NCBI GenBank assembly: GCA_014905825.1
Contig: JACGCN010000006.1
Span: 1,860,001-1,924,000 of the forward strand
Origin: Lyophyllum atratum
Lineage: Eukaryota > Basidiomycota > Agaricomycetes > Agaricales > Lyophyllaceae
Length of the DNA: 64,000 nt
Direction: 5' to 3'
Shown here: one piece after another, positions 15,197 through 27,000 of the stretch
How the letters are laid out: each line of letters starts with the position of its first letter
How positions within the stretch are numbered: the stretch's first letter is position 1
The notes under the pieces: generated by a model
Seen by the model: the letters and a program-made list of their open reading frames with translations, nothing else
Databases searched by the model: none
Told to the model about the DNA's origin: nothing
Program-made: the position numbers and the translations under genes

Positions 15197-15392
15197 TGTT
15201 GGAAAAGGAAAAGAGAGTACGGACGCAGATGATCCCGAATGAATGATGGGTCGCAAAAGAGGGCCACGAGAAAGGTGTCGAGCCTGATATCTAATATATT
15301 ATATTATACCCGTGCAGAACAGGAGGAGGTATCCAATCTTGCGGACCCATCTGCCGATCATACATCACGTAAGCACCTTCTCCTAGACCACC
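15197..15392. promoter_or_regulatory. Shared divergent promoter, FAM72-like / RRP17
   Basis: 196 bp separate the two opposed ATGs. It contains short TATA-like AT runs (around 15292-15306). Co-regulation is an inference from the arrangement. Confidence 0.45.
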
Positions 15393-16241
15393 ATGCAGAA
15401 TCTCGCCATCCTCACCCAGTCCCACAAGGCTATCGCCGCCAAAAAGAAGGCTAAGCGCGACCAGATAAAGGAGGTCCTCTTTGACGACGATGCTCGCAGG
15501 TTTGCCCGATTCTTTCTCTGCACCGTTCTGAAATTCACTCGGAGCAGGGAGTTTCTCACAGGTTTTCACAAACGAAAGGTAGCAAAGGCAGATGCTGCCA
15601 GAAAAAAAGCCGTGGAACGAGAGAAGCAGGAAAGACTGGAGACCCGACGTGAGGTATGTTCGCTTCTGTGGGAATGCGCCATTTGGGTTGACACTATCCC
15701 CCCTCAGCAACGCCGCATGCTCCGAGAACGAGCCGTTGAGAATGCTGCTGAGGTTGAGTCGGCCTATCACGCTCTGCTAGGTATGTCTATGTCTAACCCG
15801 GTGTTCTACGCTTATGGATGACAAACTTATGTAGGCAACGTCGATGATGTTGCGGAAGACGACTGGACTGGCATCTCCTCAGAACAGAAGGGAAAACGAA
15901 AAGAAGAAGAGTACGAGGATGAAGAGATCACTGCCACAGTCACTGTCGTCGAGGACTTTGATCCAGATTCGTTCATTCACGGCCCGCGTATTCCAACCGA
16001 TTCAGAGAAACGCCAACCCTCAGCCATTGCTACTCAAACCGCAACGATAAATCCATCGACATCACGCGATAATGCGCTGCCGAAGAAGAAAATGAAGGCG
16101 AAGAAAATACGGTATCAGACAAAAGAAGAGAGAAAGGTGGAGCGCACAAAACAAAGGGCGAGAAGGACGGAGAAGGCCGAGTTGGCAGGGGGGAAAGCTT
16201 CGAGGAAGAAGGGTGCATCGAAAAGGAAGGGAGGGCGTTGA
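15393..16241 (+). CDS. RRP17: Ribosomal RNA-processing protein 17 (NOL12 family)
   Basis: Nucleolar factor for 5' end trimming of pre-60S rRNA. Exons 15393-15499, 15548-15653, 15708-15780 and 15835-16241 give 230 residues. The family signature is the segment across the first two introns, VLFDDDARREFLTGFHKRK, followed by a charged helix (RKKAVEREKQERLETRRE, then RRMLRERALEN-like residues and VESAYHAL). The C-terminus is rich in lysine and arginine (KKKMKAKKIRYQTKEERK and on), as expected of a nucleolar RNA-binding tail. Length is in the family range. It is divergent from the FAM72-like gene. Confidence 0.9.
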
Positions 16242-16947
16242 GATCGTCTGGGAAGTGGCCGGCCAGAGGTCGACTTGCGAGATCCTTTCCTCGGACCTCA
16301 GCGATGATTATAGGACCAGGATGCAAATTTGGTAATGTCATTCATATCAATAATCTGCTGGGGAAACGCAGGAATGAACCAAGATCGCAACTATTCATAA
16401 GATCCAAGGAGTCGGATATCGGACTGTTTTTGCATCCCCGGAGTTCATCCCAAGGTCAGACCTGTAGCGACATGTGGCGTCAATGATGATAAGTCCTTGG
16501 AGAGATGATGCTTCACAGGATGGACTGCATGATTGATCCATGTTTGACATGGTCTCCGACCCTGCTCTTCCCATAAGTAAGTATTTTATCCGGGGCGGAG
16601 GGGCATGAACATGTCATAAGATGATTCCCTTCCCCATGTATCGACTATCAAAGCTAAGCTGCCGGTATTCATCAGACCGATGGACGCTTCTGTCCAGGGC
16701 TCTACTGTTGGGAAGTCCTTCTGGATGAGTGCGAGTCAAGCGCACTAGCGGCCTTGTAAAGTTCGCGTGCGTGCCAGCTGTATCTGACAAACAAACTCAA
16801 GAGGTTATAAGTACGACCAGAGTCAGACCAGAGTACGACTAACTGGAAAGCAGAGCTCTATGGTCACAATGTCACAAATCATGAACAGAGGTCACAACAG
16901 CGTAGACACATCGTTGCTGGCCACAGCAGGCCTGTCCACTGCCCACC
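16242..16947. other. Intergenic, 706 bp
   Basis: Holds the RRP17 3' flank and the BOS1 promoter. No further gene is supported. Confidence 0.4.
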
Positions 16948-17909
16948 ATGAACTCTCTGTATACGTCTGGTGTTCGTCAAACCAACTCGCTGCAGGCAGA
17001 CCTCGAGCGTCTAAGGAATGGAGACAACTCAGCGTCGCTCCTGGGTACATTGTCCTATGGCCCTATCAATAACGCGCGCATTGACAGACCTATCCGTTAG
17101 GGCAGATATCTGCTTCATTAGCCGCTATGCACCGGACGATAGACGACTACGACTCTATGGCTAAGCGTGAGATTATCAAGGCTAAGCAAGAGAAAGCTCA
17201 GATGTGAGTGTTACTTCCTTCCTGAATACCAGATCCCAACTTGTTTCATTCAGGCGAGTGCAAAAATTCAGAACAGACTATGCAGAACTTAGAAATCAAT
17301 TTGAGACTTCGAAATCTCAAGCTGCAGCTGAGGTACGATCCAATTTGTTTCCCTTGTTGACCAACGTGTGATCTCTTCGTGCAGAAAGCAGCCGGACAAC
17401 GGTCGGACCTGATGTCGACCTCTGCCTCCCTCTTGTCCCCTTCAGATACCCGCCGACGCTTCCAAACGACACCTTCCCAGCAATCGACGCTACATCCTGG
17501 CCTTCGACCAGAACCCGAACGACATTCTGAATCCCCATTTCGTGGCCCAACTCCACAAGCAGGATTTGGAAGTCAGGAATATCACGCGCTTGACGAACAT
17601 TCGTTCATCCAAAATACCGATACACGGCTGGATGAATTTCTGGCGCAAGGGCGGGAGGTCCTGGACAACCTGGTAGATCAGCGGAATATGCTCAAAGGCA
17701 CCCAGCGAAGGCTGCTGGACACTGCTAACACTTTGGGGTTGAGTCGGAATGTTATTGGGTGGATTGAGAGACGAAGGTATGCGTAATCTCCTTGCACTTC
17801 CTTCCCCACGCTCAAGGCATATGGCAGCACACAGGACATGTACATCTTTATTGCCGGTGCCATATTCACTTTTTTCTGTTTTTTCATGATTTGGAAGTAC
17901 CTAGGCTGA
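16948..17909 (+). CDS. BOS1: Golgi Qb-SNARE BOS1 / GOSR2
   Basis: Tail-anchored SNARE for ER-to-Golgi vesicle fusion. Exons 16948-17044, 17101-17203, 17254-17332, 17385-17776 and 17828-17909 join to 250 residues. It starts MNSLYTSGVRQTNSLQADL, has a helical N-terminal domain, a serine/proline linker with RRRFQT, and a SNARE helix from about residue 160 (FLAQGREVLDNLVDQRNM) with glutamine at the expected zero layer. It ends with a single membrane anchor (MYIFIAGAIFTFFCFFMIW) and four cytosol-distal residues, KYLG. Length and order match fungal Bos1. Confidence 0.92.
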
Positions 17910-18012
17910 AGAAGGACAGGCCCATACTTCTCTTGGGACGGCTTTGGATGGATATTCTGTACGTAGTCGTGACATGACCGCGATTTTTATTCGTGTTGTG
18001 GGCCACGGCCCT

Positions 18013-18425
18013 TCACTTGTACGCCCTAAAGATCAGGGATAGTGTGTGCAGTGCGTACTGACTACGTGGGCCGATATCTATACGTTCGGAGCTTATTTTT
18101 CTTGAGCGGTATCGAGCGCTTGTAGATGTGGGGTCCGCCTTCCATTTCAAAGGCGATGTGTACAGGCTGAAAGACGCATGAATGCGCTCACGTTCAACTT
18201 TTTTGGGCTGGGCGCTTTTGGGTAGACGCGCTTCCGTTTTGTTAGGATTCATGGCGCCAATACATTGCGGCAACTCACTTCGCTCTCAGGCAAAGCTACA
18301 AGGATCGTTAAAATGGCATAATCCACCTGCAAGATGTGCTCCCCCTTCGTCTTGATCGCCTTTTTCATAGTAGCTGTAGTCAGTCCCGCCCCACCAGAAC
18401 TTGCCGGTATGCGGGCCTCTGTCAT
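18013..18425 (-). CDS. Possible small gene, unrecognised
   Basis: An ATG at 18425 opens a 58-codon frame (MTEARIPASSGGAGLTTATM and on, with a hydrophobic AILTILVAL patch) that stops at 18249. A second frame with a basic stretch (KPAQPKKVERERIHASF-like) continues to 18013 and could be joined by GT-AG sites near 18285-18230. Neither part resembles a family I know, and the region overlaps the likely BOS1 3' UTR on the other strand. It may be non-coding. Confidence 0.2.
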
Positions 18426-18699
18426 TTTGATTTTAATCAGTCCTTGCCTCAAGTCTTCAGTCGCTATAAATTACATGGTTCCAAGTAGTATGCTTTCATT
18501 ACGCTGACCATATGTCTTCGTAATGCCTTTTTAGCCGAGTACAACTCCTCCTTTTGACCACCTCCGAATCGAATCGGAGCCTGCCAAACCTTGGTAGACA
18601 AAGTCGAAACTTACACGGACGAGATACTTCATGAGATCGTCCTGGACATCTCTGCTGCCTCCACTAACTTGACGAGCTCAAAAAGCATCAGAAGAATCA

Positions 18700-18885
18700 C
18701 ATCGCCTTTTTGGGACTTTTTGATCGACTTTCGGGTACTTCCACTTTCAAGGACCTTACATGGTACTTTTGCGGGAAGTTTTATCTACTTTGTGGCGACT
18801 CCGACCACTCTCGACACTTTCGGCATTTTAAGTCGAAGTTAGTTGAAAGTCGATAAAAGTACAGTATAAGTGAAAGGTAAGAAGG
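18700..18885. repeat. ACTTT/AAAGT-rich island 1
   Basis: About nine ACTTT or AAAGT pentamers in both orientations within 190 bp, spaced irregularly. There is no fixed period, so it is not a simple tandem array. Confidence 0.5.
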
Positions 18886-19847
18886 AGTACTACAATGACA
18901 TTCTCAAGGGCGGAATATGACCAGCAATCCTAGGGATCTGCTGCTAACATAGCGCACTACCACGTCGCTCCCTCGGCCCCTGTCAGCGATGAAAGGAACA
19001 TCGTCGACTTGGTACTGGGGTCCAAGAGGAAGGTCAAAAATTACCAAGTTCTTTAAAGCGGAGCTTCAATTCTCATCAGCCTCCCTTCACCCTCCTTTAC
19101 CCTACGCCCTTTGCCCATCATTACCCCTCCGGGCCCTCCCTGGATTCTTCAGGCATCGATCCATGTCGCTTCCTGACGCATTTGTTTTTGTGTCGCCTTC
19201 CTAGGTCATTAATGTACTAGGGTGCTAGTGATCGCTCTGTACGAATGCCTGTTTTGTAGGCACCCTTTCTTGGGCACTAGCACCTATTTTCGAACCGCTC
19301 CGGAAGGCCCATGATGCGTAGGCCACACTAACTTAACATTTTAGACTCTCGACTGTTTGTAAGATATAGAGGTGGCACGAATCCCCAGGTGCAGGGTTGG
19401 TTGGAACTTGGTACGTCGCTGTCTATATCCTGGCAGAACACCTAATCATGTTTTCTGCCATCAGATGACTCCTTCCTCCCCTTCTGTCCACCGTCTTGGT
19501 CGATGCCCCCTGAGAGCACTGCTCGAAGTCGCTTCGCAAACGTGAGCCATAACCTACCCATCCCTGGTCGAGCTGACGCATGCATGGGACCGACAAAATT
19601 GACTGCAGGGTGCTCGACCATCAACAGTTGATGGGGGAGAACCTATTGGCGACGGTTCTAGTTGGTGCACTCATTACGCGCTCATTCAGGGTTTTCGACT
19701 TGGCGGAGGGTGATGGGAGAGGCGACGGGTGCACCAGATGCACCATGGGGTGCTTTGGGAGTCGTAGCAGCTGTTTTTCTCGAGGGTTGAGGCACTTTTT
19801 GCTTTCTGAGCGATACTTTCTAGTACCTTATGAACTACTTCTTATTC

Positions 19848-19987
19848 AACTTTTGGCCACTTTCAGTACTTTAGAAAGTTGTTTGAAAGACAAAATCAAC
19901 TTTCAAAAGGAATGGGGGGTTACTTTTGAAAGTTGTCTGCGTCACAACTTTTGGCAACTTTACCAGCTTTCAAAAGTCCTCAAAGTT
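19848..19987. repeat. AACTTT/AAAGTT-rich island 2
   Basis: Seven hexamers (four AACTTT, three AAAGTT) in 140 bp, several forming near-palindromes such as ACTTTTGAAAGT and CTTTCAAAAG. The two orientations alternate, so the single strand could fold into several small hairpins. Confidence 0.6.
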
Positions 19988-20523
19988 GTAAAAGGTCACC
20001 GTGTGATTCTTCTGATGAGCAATGTCGTCAGTTGTCACCGAAAAGTTTGCGTGGCAATATAGAACTTCCTAGTGGGATGAGAAATCATCAGCCGAAAGCT
20101 TGCGCTTTTTCTCGAAAACTTCAAGCAGAATTTACTCTCTCCTTAATGGAATGATGACGTGAGTCTCTCTTCTCTGGAGGCAGCCGCCAGGGAAAGCTTC
20201 TGGGAAATCAAGCCAATTCAACTCCTTTAGGCTACTGGTATGTGTTGTCCGGTTAATTCTTAACTTGAATCCACGTTATACCTCAGCTGGAAAGGTTATT
20301 TGGTCGACAAGTATACCGTAGTGCTTGAGGTGATCATGTCTCAGGAGCCGCACTCAACCGCTCACCCGCACCTAATGGAGGGACGTCTGATCGTGTCTGT
20401 CTAGGAGAGAATATGATACTGCGGGTACTAGTGGACTCTCGGACCGTGACGCCTTATCGAATCTTGAGTGTCTGAGCGGTCATCACCCAGTTGGCAGCTT
20501 GATAGTCTCATTCTCATTCTCTC

Positions 20524-20569
20524 CCGGTACCTTCCCAACGCGGGTCCCTGTGTATTGAGAAGGTACCGG
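20524..20569. repeat. Perfect 11-bp inverted repeat
   Basis: CCGGTACCTTC at 20524-20534 and its exact complement GAAGGTACCGG at 20559-20569, separated by 24 bp. It could be a hairpin, or protein binding half-sites. It lies in a region without a supported gene. Confidence 0.7.
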
Positions 20570-20885
20570 TGAAAGAATAGGCATGAGGCTACTCCTGAAG
20601 GGCGTTAGGGAAGAGTCTTCAAAGTTCATGGTGTTCACAGACAGCTTAAAGTTGAAACTCCGCGAAGTCTCTGGATGATAATCTCGATCTTCATTTTCAG
20701 TGCTGGCAAGAATAAATCCCTGCAACCTTCATGAACGTTCCTTACCTCAATCCACTTCCTGTACCACCAAGAGAAAGCCGTTTCTCTTGCGGTGTCCGCA
20801 GTTTTGTCGAAATGATGACCCTTGTCGGTATATTTCGAGTAATAATCGCCGCTTGCCGCGGCACATCAGTGTAAAACCAGCTGTC

Positions 20886-22148
20886 TCAATATGTAGGGGG
20901 AAAGATCGTCTTGTCTTGTTCTCGTGCGCCGACCACGTTCACCTTGAGTCCAACGCCAGCAGGGACGCATCCTGCACCGAAAGCGGCCTCGAGGGCTAGC
21001 TTCGACTGGAACCCGGAACAGTGCATGGGAAGGACGTACGTGGGCGAAGGTCGCAATTGGTGGGATAGGAACTCCACTGTAGGTGGAACGCGAGGGGAAA
21101 ACTCGGGACCTGCAAGATGCAGGCCGCCAATGATCTAGAGTGGTTTAACATATGAGAGTGAAAACAACTGAGTAGGAGCTTCTTTACCATATAGATTGGC
21201 CTCGAAAAGACGGCGATAGCGTCTTTGACAACATTAACGATCCCAGCATGTGAGCAGCTGTGGTGCATTGTCAATCACCGAAACCAATGACTTCAGGTAA
21301 CACTCACGCGCTGAATATCACCAAACCCTTCCCGGCTACGTCTATAGCGGTGTATCTTTCGTCCATGATGTGCTGTTCGGATGTTAGGCATGGATTTCAT
21401 GCCACTAAAACCCTTATACCTGTTCTTTGAGCCATTTACCACCTTTCCCCGGCTCATCGTACCATCTCATACCTCCCATCATACCGCTTTCAAAGGGAGT
21501 TACACGAGGTATCTCTCCACTTACCCAGACAGTGTCGCCCGCCACGGCGTGTCCATTCGAATTCTTCTCCACAACCCCACCAGCCTCTTCAATGAGTTCA
21601 AAGGTGGGATCGCTGGGCAAGGAGCAGATGACTGTGTCGAATGTTGGGCCGGGCGCGATTCCACGCGCTGAAGGACGGTCAGGGTGGACATCCACAATGC
21701 ATGGGCTCTGGGCTGATTGCCGAAGATTAAGGAAAGAGAGAAGGCCGCCAGTGTGATCGCGATGCCAGTGAGATGTTATAATGCGTTCAACCTTGTTTAC
21801 GGGGATCTTCATTGCGGATACGTTCCGGACGAGGCTCTGATTGTCTGGGCCTGTGTCAAACAGCGTATAATGGGAGTCCTCGCCCTCCACGGCCGTTTCC
21901 TTGGAGGCGGTGTCAAGATAACCTGCGGGCCAAATCCATGATGGGGCAGCTTACGATCAGCGCAGAAAACCCATGAGCACCTATAGAGACCGGATCAGGA
22001 GTACGCCGAGTAACATGGTCATTGAAGCAGTACCACAGCAGAAATGGTCCAGATCGACCACAGGAACCCCAGTAACCTCGTCAGGTTCGGGATAGAGCTG
22101 TATGTGCTGAGGTAATTCATGGACGAAGCCTGGAGGAAGTTTGGTCAT
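20886..22148 (-). CDS. Metallo-beta-lactamase-fold hydrolase
   Basis: A multi-exon minus-strand gene with the metal-binding SHWHRDHTGG motif (near 21755-21785), a later CSHAGIVNVVKDAI block, IIGGLHLAG, and the C-terminal VLPMHCSGFQSK. This order matches the group of MBL proteins related to archaeal dihydropteridine (DHPMP) synthases, with the AHGFS segment before the first strand. The start is the ATG at 22148 (MTKLPPGFVHELP). The final exon, 20886 to about 21134, ends FPPTY then TGA. Between AHGFSALI and LDTASKETAVEGED the frame is lost by one base: either one base is missing near 21917 after a very short 32-nt intron (21921-21952), or the exon edges differ. The fungal substrate is unknown. 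Confidence 0.8.
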
Positions 22149-22556
22149 CCTGAAAACGACCTTGAGCTAGTGCACTATGGCACAAACTGTAAGAAATCAA
22201 ACCATTCGATGCAGTTGTCGACAAGGAATGTGATGGTCAATCTGTCAACGGCAGCGGTGGGTGACATGATACAAGTAAGATCACGAAGATTGATGCGATG
22301 TTTCAACATTTCGAGCAGGTTTCAACCGCGGCTAAAACTTACAGGAACAAATAGTGGGGTACTAGGGTAATACAATCCATTGCAAAGCAGACAGTAATCT
22401 CTGGATAAGATTGATGAGGAACCCCCCTCATATTGAATTACGTATGATGAAAAGATGCCAGCAGTTGAAGACGAAAGAACAAGAAAAGCTCTAAGAACGT
22501 TGTCTGTGATAGAAAGAGCTATGTAAGTACTTGTAGACGGTTTTTCAGCCACGGAC
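22149..22556. other. Intergenic, 408 bp
   Basis: Promoter of the MBL-fold gene and 3' UTR of the mucin-like gene, both on the minus strand. No gene seen. Confidence 0.35.
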
Positions 22557-23679
22557 TTACGCCATGCCACCATAACCCATCGTGGCTGCAGACTCAGCGA
22601 GTTTCCGTTGCCTGAAGGCCTAACAAATGAAACGAACGTTAATTCTTTGATTCATGTCGAATGTATGAGACGTACTTTGCGGTACTTGGTGCGTTCATAG
22701 GTAACGAGACCAACAACAATCAAAGCGATTACTGATATGCCAGCGAAGACACCAAGACCAATGGGAAGAACGGAGAGCTTCTTGCCAGGAAGCTGGAATG
22801 CATCTGTAGACTCCGAGGGCTGTTCAGCTGCCGCTGCAGATGCTCCAGACGCATTTGCATCAGGAGCTGCAGTAACGGGAGTAGTTGTAGGGTTTGTCGT
22901 TATCGTGGGCAATCCAGCTGTAGTTGAGGTCGTGCCCGTCGGAGTAGGAATACCAGTGACAGTGGATACACCCTAATAGCATTGTTGATGAAAATTGATA
23001 AGGGTAACGAGAGCGAGCGTAGTACACACATTAGCATGAATCCCCGATACCGGTGCCGCACTCGATGAAGCCAACGAGGTAGTAGCGGCTGATGAGGAAG
23101 CTCCAGAATTAGTGAAAGTTCCAGTCGCTGTTGAAGTTCCAGTCGCTGTTGAAGTCCCAGTCGCTGTAGAAGATCCGGACACGCTGACGGACGAGGTTTG
23201 GTTGTCGCCAGTGGACGTTATCGTCGCTGGTGGAGAGCTTTCGACAGTTGTGGACGTGCCAGTGAAGGTTCCTGTAACGGTGGGCGGCGTAGTGTTCCCT
23301 GCAGTGGTTGCCGTCGTAAAGGTTGTGACAGAGTTGCTGGCCGAGTTCCCAGCGCCTCCACCACCTCCATCCGGGTTATCATACGCCAGGGAACACTTTT
23401 TGACCTCCTCCACAGCGGGTTGTCCGTTCTTGTCAGTAATAGGCGTAAGGGTAATCACACACGTCTCAGTCAAAGGACCAGCGATCCTGAAGATGACATT
23501 CAGTACTGTTGCAGGAAGTATTTCAAGGATACATACGTCTGAGTCGTGTGCACGGTTTGAACTGTCGTAGCTCCATTCTGGCGGATACGTAGTGGCAGAG
23601 CATTGACTAGGTTTATCGATAGAAAAAGAGAATAAACGATAGCCAGGTAAGCCGGTTGTTGCGATTGCAGGAACAGCAT
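22557..23679 (-). CDS. Mucin-like single-pass membrane protein
   Basis: Exons 22557-22619, 22676-22972, 23030-23486 and 23537-23679 join to 319 residues. The N-terminus is a signal peptide (LAIVYSLFLSINLVNALP). A short domain with two cysteines (ETCVITLTPITD, VKKCSLAYDN) precedes a glycine run, then a long Ser/Thr/Gly/Ala region suited to O-glycosylation, including three 18-bp tandem copies encoding STATGT (23112-23170). One transmembrane helix follows (LPIGLGVFAGISVIALIVVGL-type, about residues 275-296), then a basic tail (YERTKYRK) ending GYGGMA. The layout recalls fungal cell-wall sensors of the Wsc/Mid2 kind, but no WSC cysteine domain is present; the sensor role is only a possibility. 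Confidence 0.75.
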
Positions 23680-24011
23680 GGCAGAAGCGTAGAGCGGAGA
23701 AGGTAGAGTCCGATTCCTGCGGTTTCTCAACGATGAGACGAACGGCAAGCGTCCTGAAATATAAAGGATTGGAAGTGCCCACTGGGCAGGAGAACAAGGG
23801 GGGTACAGAGAAAGAGAAAGGGGAGCGTTGCAAGGCGCGGTGTCGAGTCGCAATCAGTCTGCGGCCACTGTCCCCATGTTTCAAACTCAGCCGGTAACAA
23901 TGCAACCCCATCACACTTGTCTATGTCGACTCGGACCACATGAAAAACAAGCACGTCGACCACGTCTAGCCTTCACGTCGCTGATCGAGACTGTCTACGC
24001 GTGTCACCCTG
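23680..24011. other. Intergenic, 332 bp
   Basis: Lies between the start of the mucin-like gene and the stop of the P5B ATPase gene. No further gene is supported. Confidence 0.35.
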
Positions 24012-27000
24012 CTATCGCATTCCCCCCTCCACCACCTTGTACGCTTTCGTCGCTCGTCGCCGCCCCCGACGCCACTTCTCCACCGTCCCAATCATCCATG
24101 CGATCCACCGTGCCCCCCACTCCTCAAATGCCATCGAAACCACAACGTTGATCACCACGACCAATAATAGCATAAGCCGCGCAGAGAATGCCAGCGGTAT
24201 CAGATTCAACATATCTGCGATGAACGCCGGAGGCGAAAGGAGCACCAGAAGATTGAACATCGACAGAACACAGATCGCCAACATAAGCCATCCTGCTCAT
24301 AAGAGTTCTTTAGTATCTTGCCAACGATTGAGAGCGTCATCCCTACCGTTCGTCCACATCGACTTGCGGTATGGAGGGCCTATACTGAACACCGCCGCTA
24401 TGAGGATGTACTGGAAACACGACACCAAGAACAAAGCCGAATTTTCGTAGTTTCTGACATTCAATTTGTCGCCCTCGATTTTAGTTGGTGGCGGCGTATA
24501 CCTTCAAAGACGTATTTAGTACATTGCATGGGAGATAACACCCTGTACTCTCACCATTCCTGCTGTCGTATCCAAAAGAATACCCAGATCTGCGCAGTGC
24601 TAGTGATGACAACTTGCCCGATCATGCTTGCCAACACCTTCTTTGATACAAGGCTGGCCGTCGGTGGTTTCGGGTAGATTCGAGGATACGGCAACGTACG
24701 CCCCACTAAAAACATGTTAGGGCATGTCAAATAATTGAGGTCATTTGCTTCTTACTTGCAATAGCAACTGGGATGATGATGAAGAGGTCGATGTAGAGGA
24801 ACTATAGGATACTCAATGTGAATCCATAACTTGGTCAAAAACAACGGACCTGGAAATCTCCCAGGATAGACGCGAAAGAGTACAGCAACGTCACTGAAGT
24901 GAACTGGATGAGTGAATATAGGGCCCTGATAGTAGCATTGAGCGAAGAGAATTCGTCAGACATGACAAGCGACTGACATATACTTGAAGCAGCTGAAGCT
25001 GGTCACCAAGGCTGCCCTGCCTTGCTTTATGACCTCTAGCACACAACCGATGTCAGGTGTGCTAGTTGTAAAGGGAGCTGCAACGCTAGCTTCCGCCTCC
25101 GATAAGGATATGCCGACATCAGCAGCTTTGAGAGCCGCGCAGTCATTCGCGCCATCTCCGCACATCAGAACGGTGTATCCAAGTGATTGAAGGCGCTCCA
25201 CGACCTCGTTCTTCTCGTCTGGAGACATTCGGGCGAAGACCTGCGTCTTCACAAGCATCTAATAAGGATCGAGTTAGACGACCTTATAGATCAAAATCAG
25301 ATCAGACCTTACGCGCTGTAGAGTTTCCAATGGAGCATGGTTGATCATCCATCGGAAGACATCGCCTGTTATAGCGAGGGCATAATCCTGGTAATGAATC
25401 TCATCCACTTCGACAGTATGGTGGGGTGGTGGTGTGAGGGGTTTGAGACTATAAGGATCGAGTTTCCAAGAGAGATCGTCGGTGCAGGACCATTCCAGTT
25501 TGGATACTGGAGTGCTTGCGTTGCCTGTACGTCATATTAGCTTTTCCTGTGAACTACTGAGGCGATATCATACCTTGAATAAAGGTGGGCGTAAAGACAT
25601 ATACTGCTTGATTGATGAGACCACACTCTCGTGCTACACTAACGGCAGTCAGCGGATTGTCGCCGGTAATCATACGACATGCTAGATGCGCAGATCGCAG
25701 AGCCTGGATGGCTGGTGTAGTCCCGGGTTTCAGACGGTTCTCGAAGATTACCAAGCCCAAGAATTGAAGTCCTGACTCGGCTTGTTCTCTACAAAACTTT
25801 AAGGAGATGCAAACGTGGAGTGTCGAGATGATTACCTTTTCATTCGTTGTGCTTTCAGCCAGGACAAGCCCTCGATACTCTTGCCTGCCATCGCTATCAC
25901 TCTGTATCCACGTTTTGTATAGTAGGAGAGTAAGTCTTCGTAATCCTGCGGAACTGTAGGCGTTCGGTATGTCAATCAAAAGGTCAACAAAGTCTGCACA
26001 CACATGAATCTGGATCACAGATGTCCGCCATGACCTCTGGGGCTCCCTTGACATAGATTTCCATACTAGTGCTTTTTAGTTGCTTAACAACAACGCTCAT
26101 GCGCCGAAGAGACGAGACGAATTCGAAGGTCCGGATTACTCCCAATTCTAAGAAATGGGCATACTACCCGACCATCAAAATCAATTTGCGATCAACACAA
26201 ATAGGGAAACGCAACTCGCCTTCGCTGATCCCTTTAAAGCATCTTCCAATCTAAATTGTGCGCTTCCAGGGGGTCGAACGACAATCTGCACGAGGGCTGT
26301 TTGCTCGGGTGCGGCTTTCTTACTCTTGACGACTCCAGTACCGCCGATCTTTCCTTCTTCGAGAGTCCAGCCAGTGAAGCCAAACATCTTCACGTCCAAG
26401 GGATCGCCAATAACCTCCTCATCGACCATCTTGAGAGAATGGCACGTAGCAAGAGCATGCAACAGTGTCGCCTTGCCGGTGCCCAGTGGCAGGTCATGCA
26501 CGTCTTCCACAAGCTCTCCAAACTGATGCACATTGCGTTCAAGTCCACGTACACCAAGGATATCCAAGCCGTCTTCGGTGAGTGTCCCGGTTTTGTCGAA
26601 ACAACACACATTGATTTTCCCCGCCACATTTACCCTGCTCGGGGAGATGCAGAAAATACCGAACTTTCGAAGTCGATTGATAGCAAAGCCGGTCCCTATT
26701 GATAATGTCGCCGGTAACGCTGGCGGTACAACGATGGTGATCAAGTCAAGGGCGCGAATGATGATAATCTGCCATTTGACCTTGTTTTTTTGGGGGGCTC
26801 AGAATGCGTACAAACACATGATGGAAAATGCTTACCCCGATTCTGATGAATTGCACTGCACTAAAACAGAAGCCCAAACCGGCGATCCCAGCGAGCACGC
26901 CGATGAACCGGACAGAGTCACGATAGAACTTGAAGCCGATAGGTCTTGGGAAGAGCATGGAGCGCACCAACGCGCCTTTGGTTGTATTGAAACCTTGGAA

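Larger units (their letters stand above)
18430..20885. other. Gene-poor stretch, 2.5 kb
   Basis: No reading frame here shows family motifs or plausible exon chains. It carries two islands of ACTTT/AAAGT repeats and a perfect inverted repeat (listed separately). Composition is unlike the flanking genes and could be a decayed element or a regulatory/spacer region. Confidence 0.45.

Noticed and set aside
20483..20725. 80-codon open frame on the minus strand
   Set aside because: It contains the inverted repeat and shows no conserved motif; chance frame.
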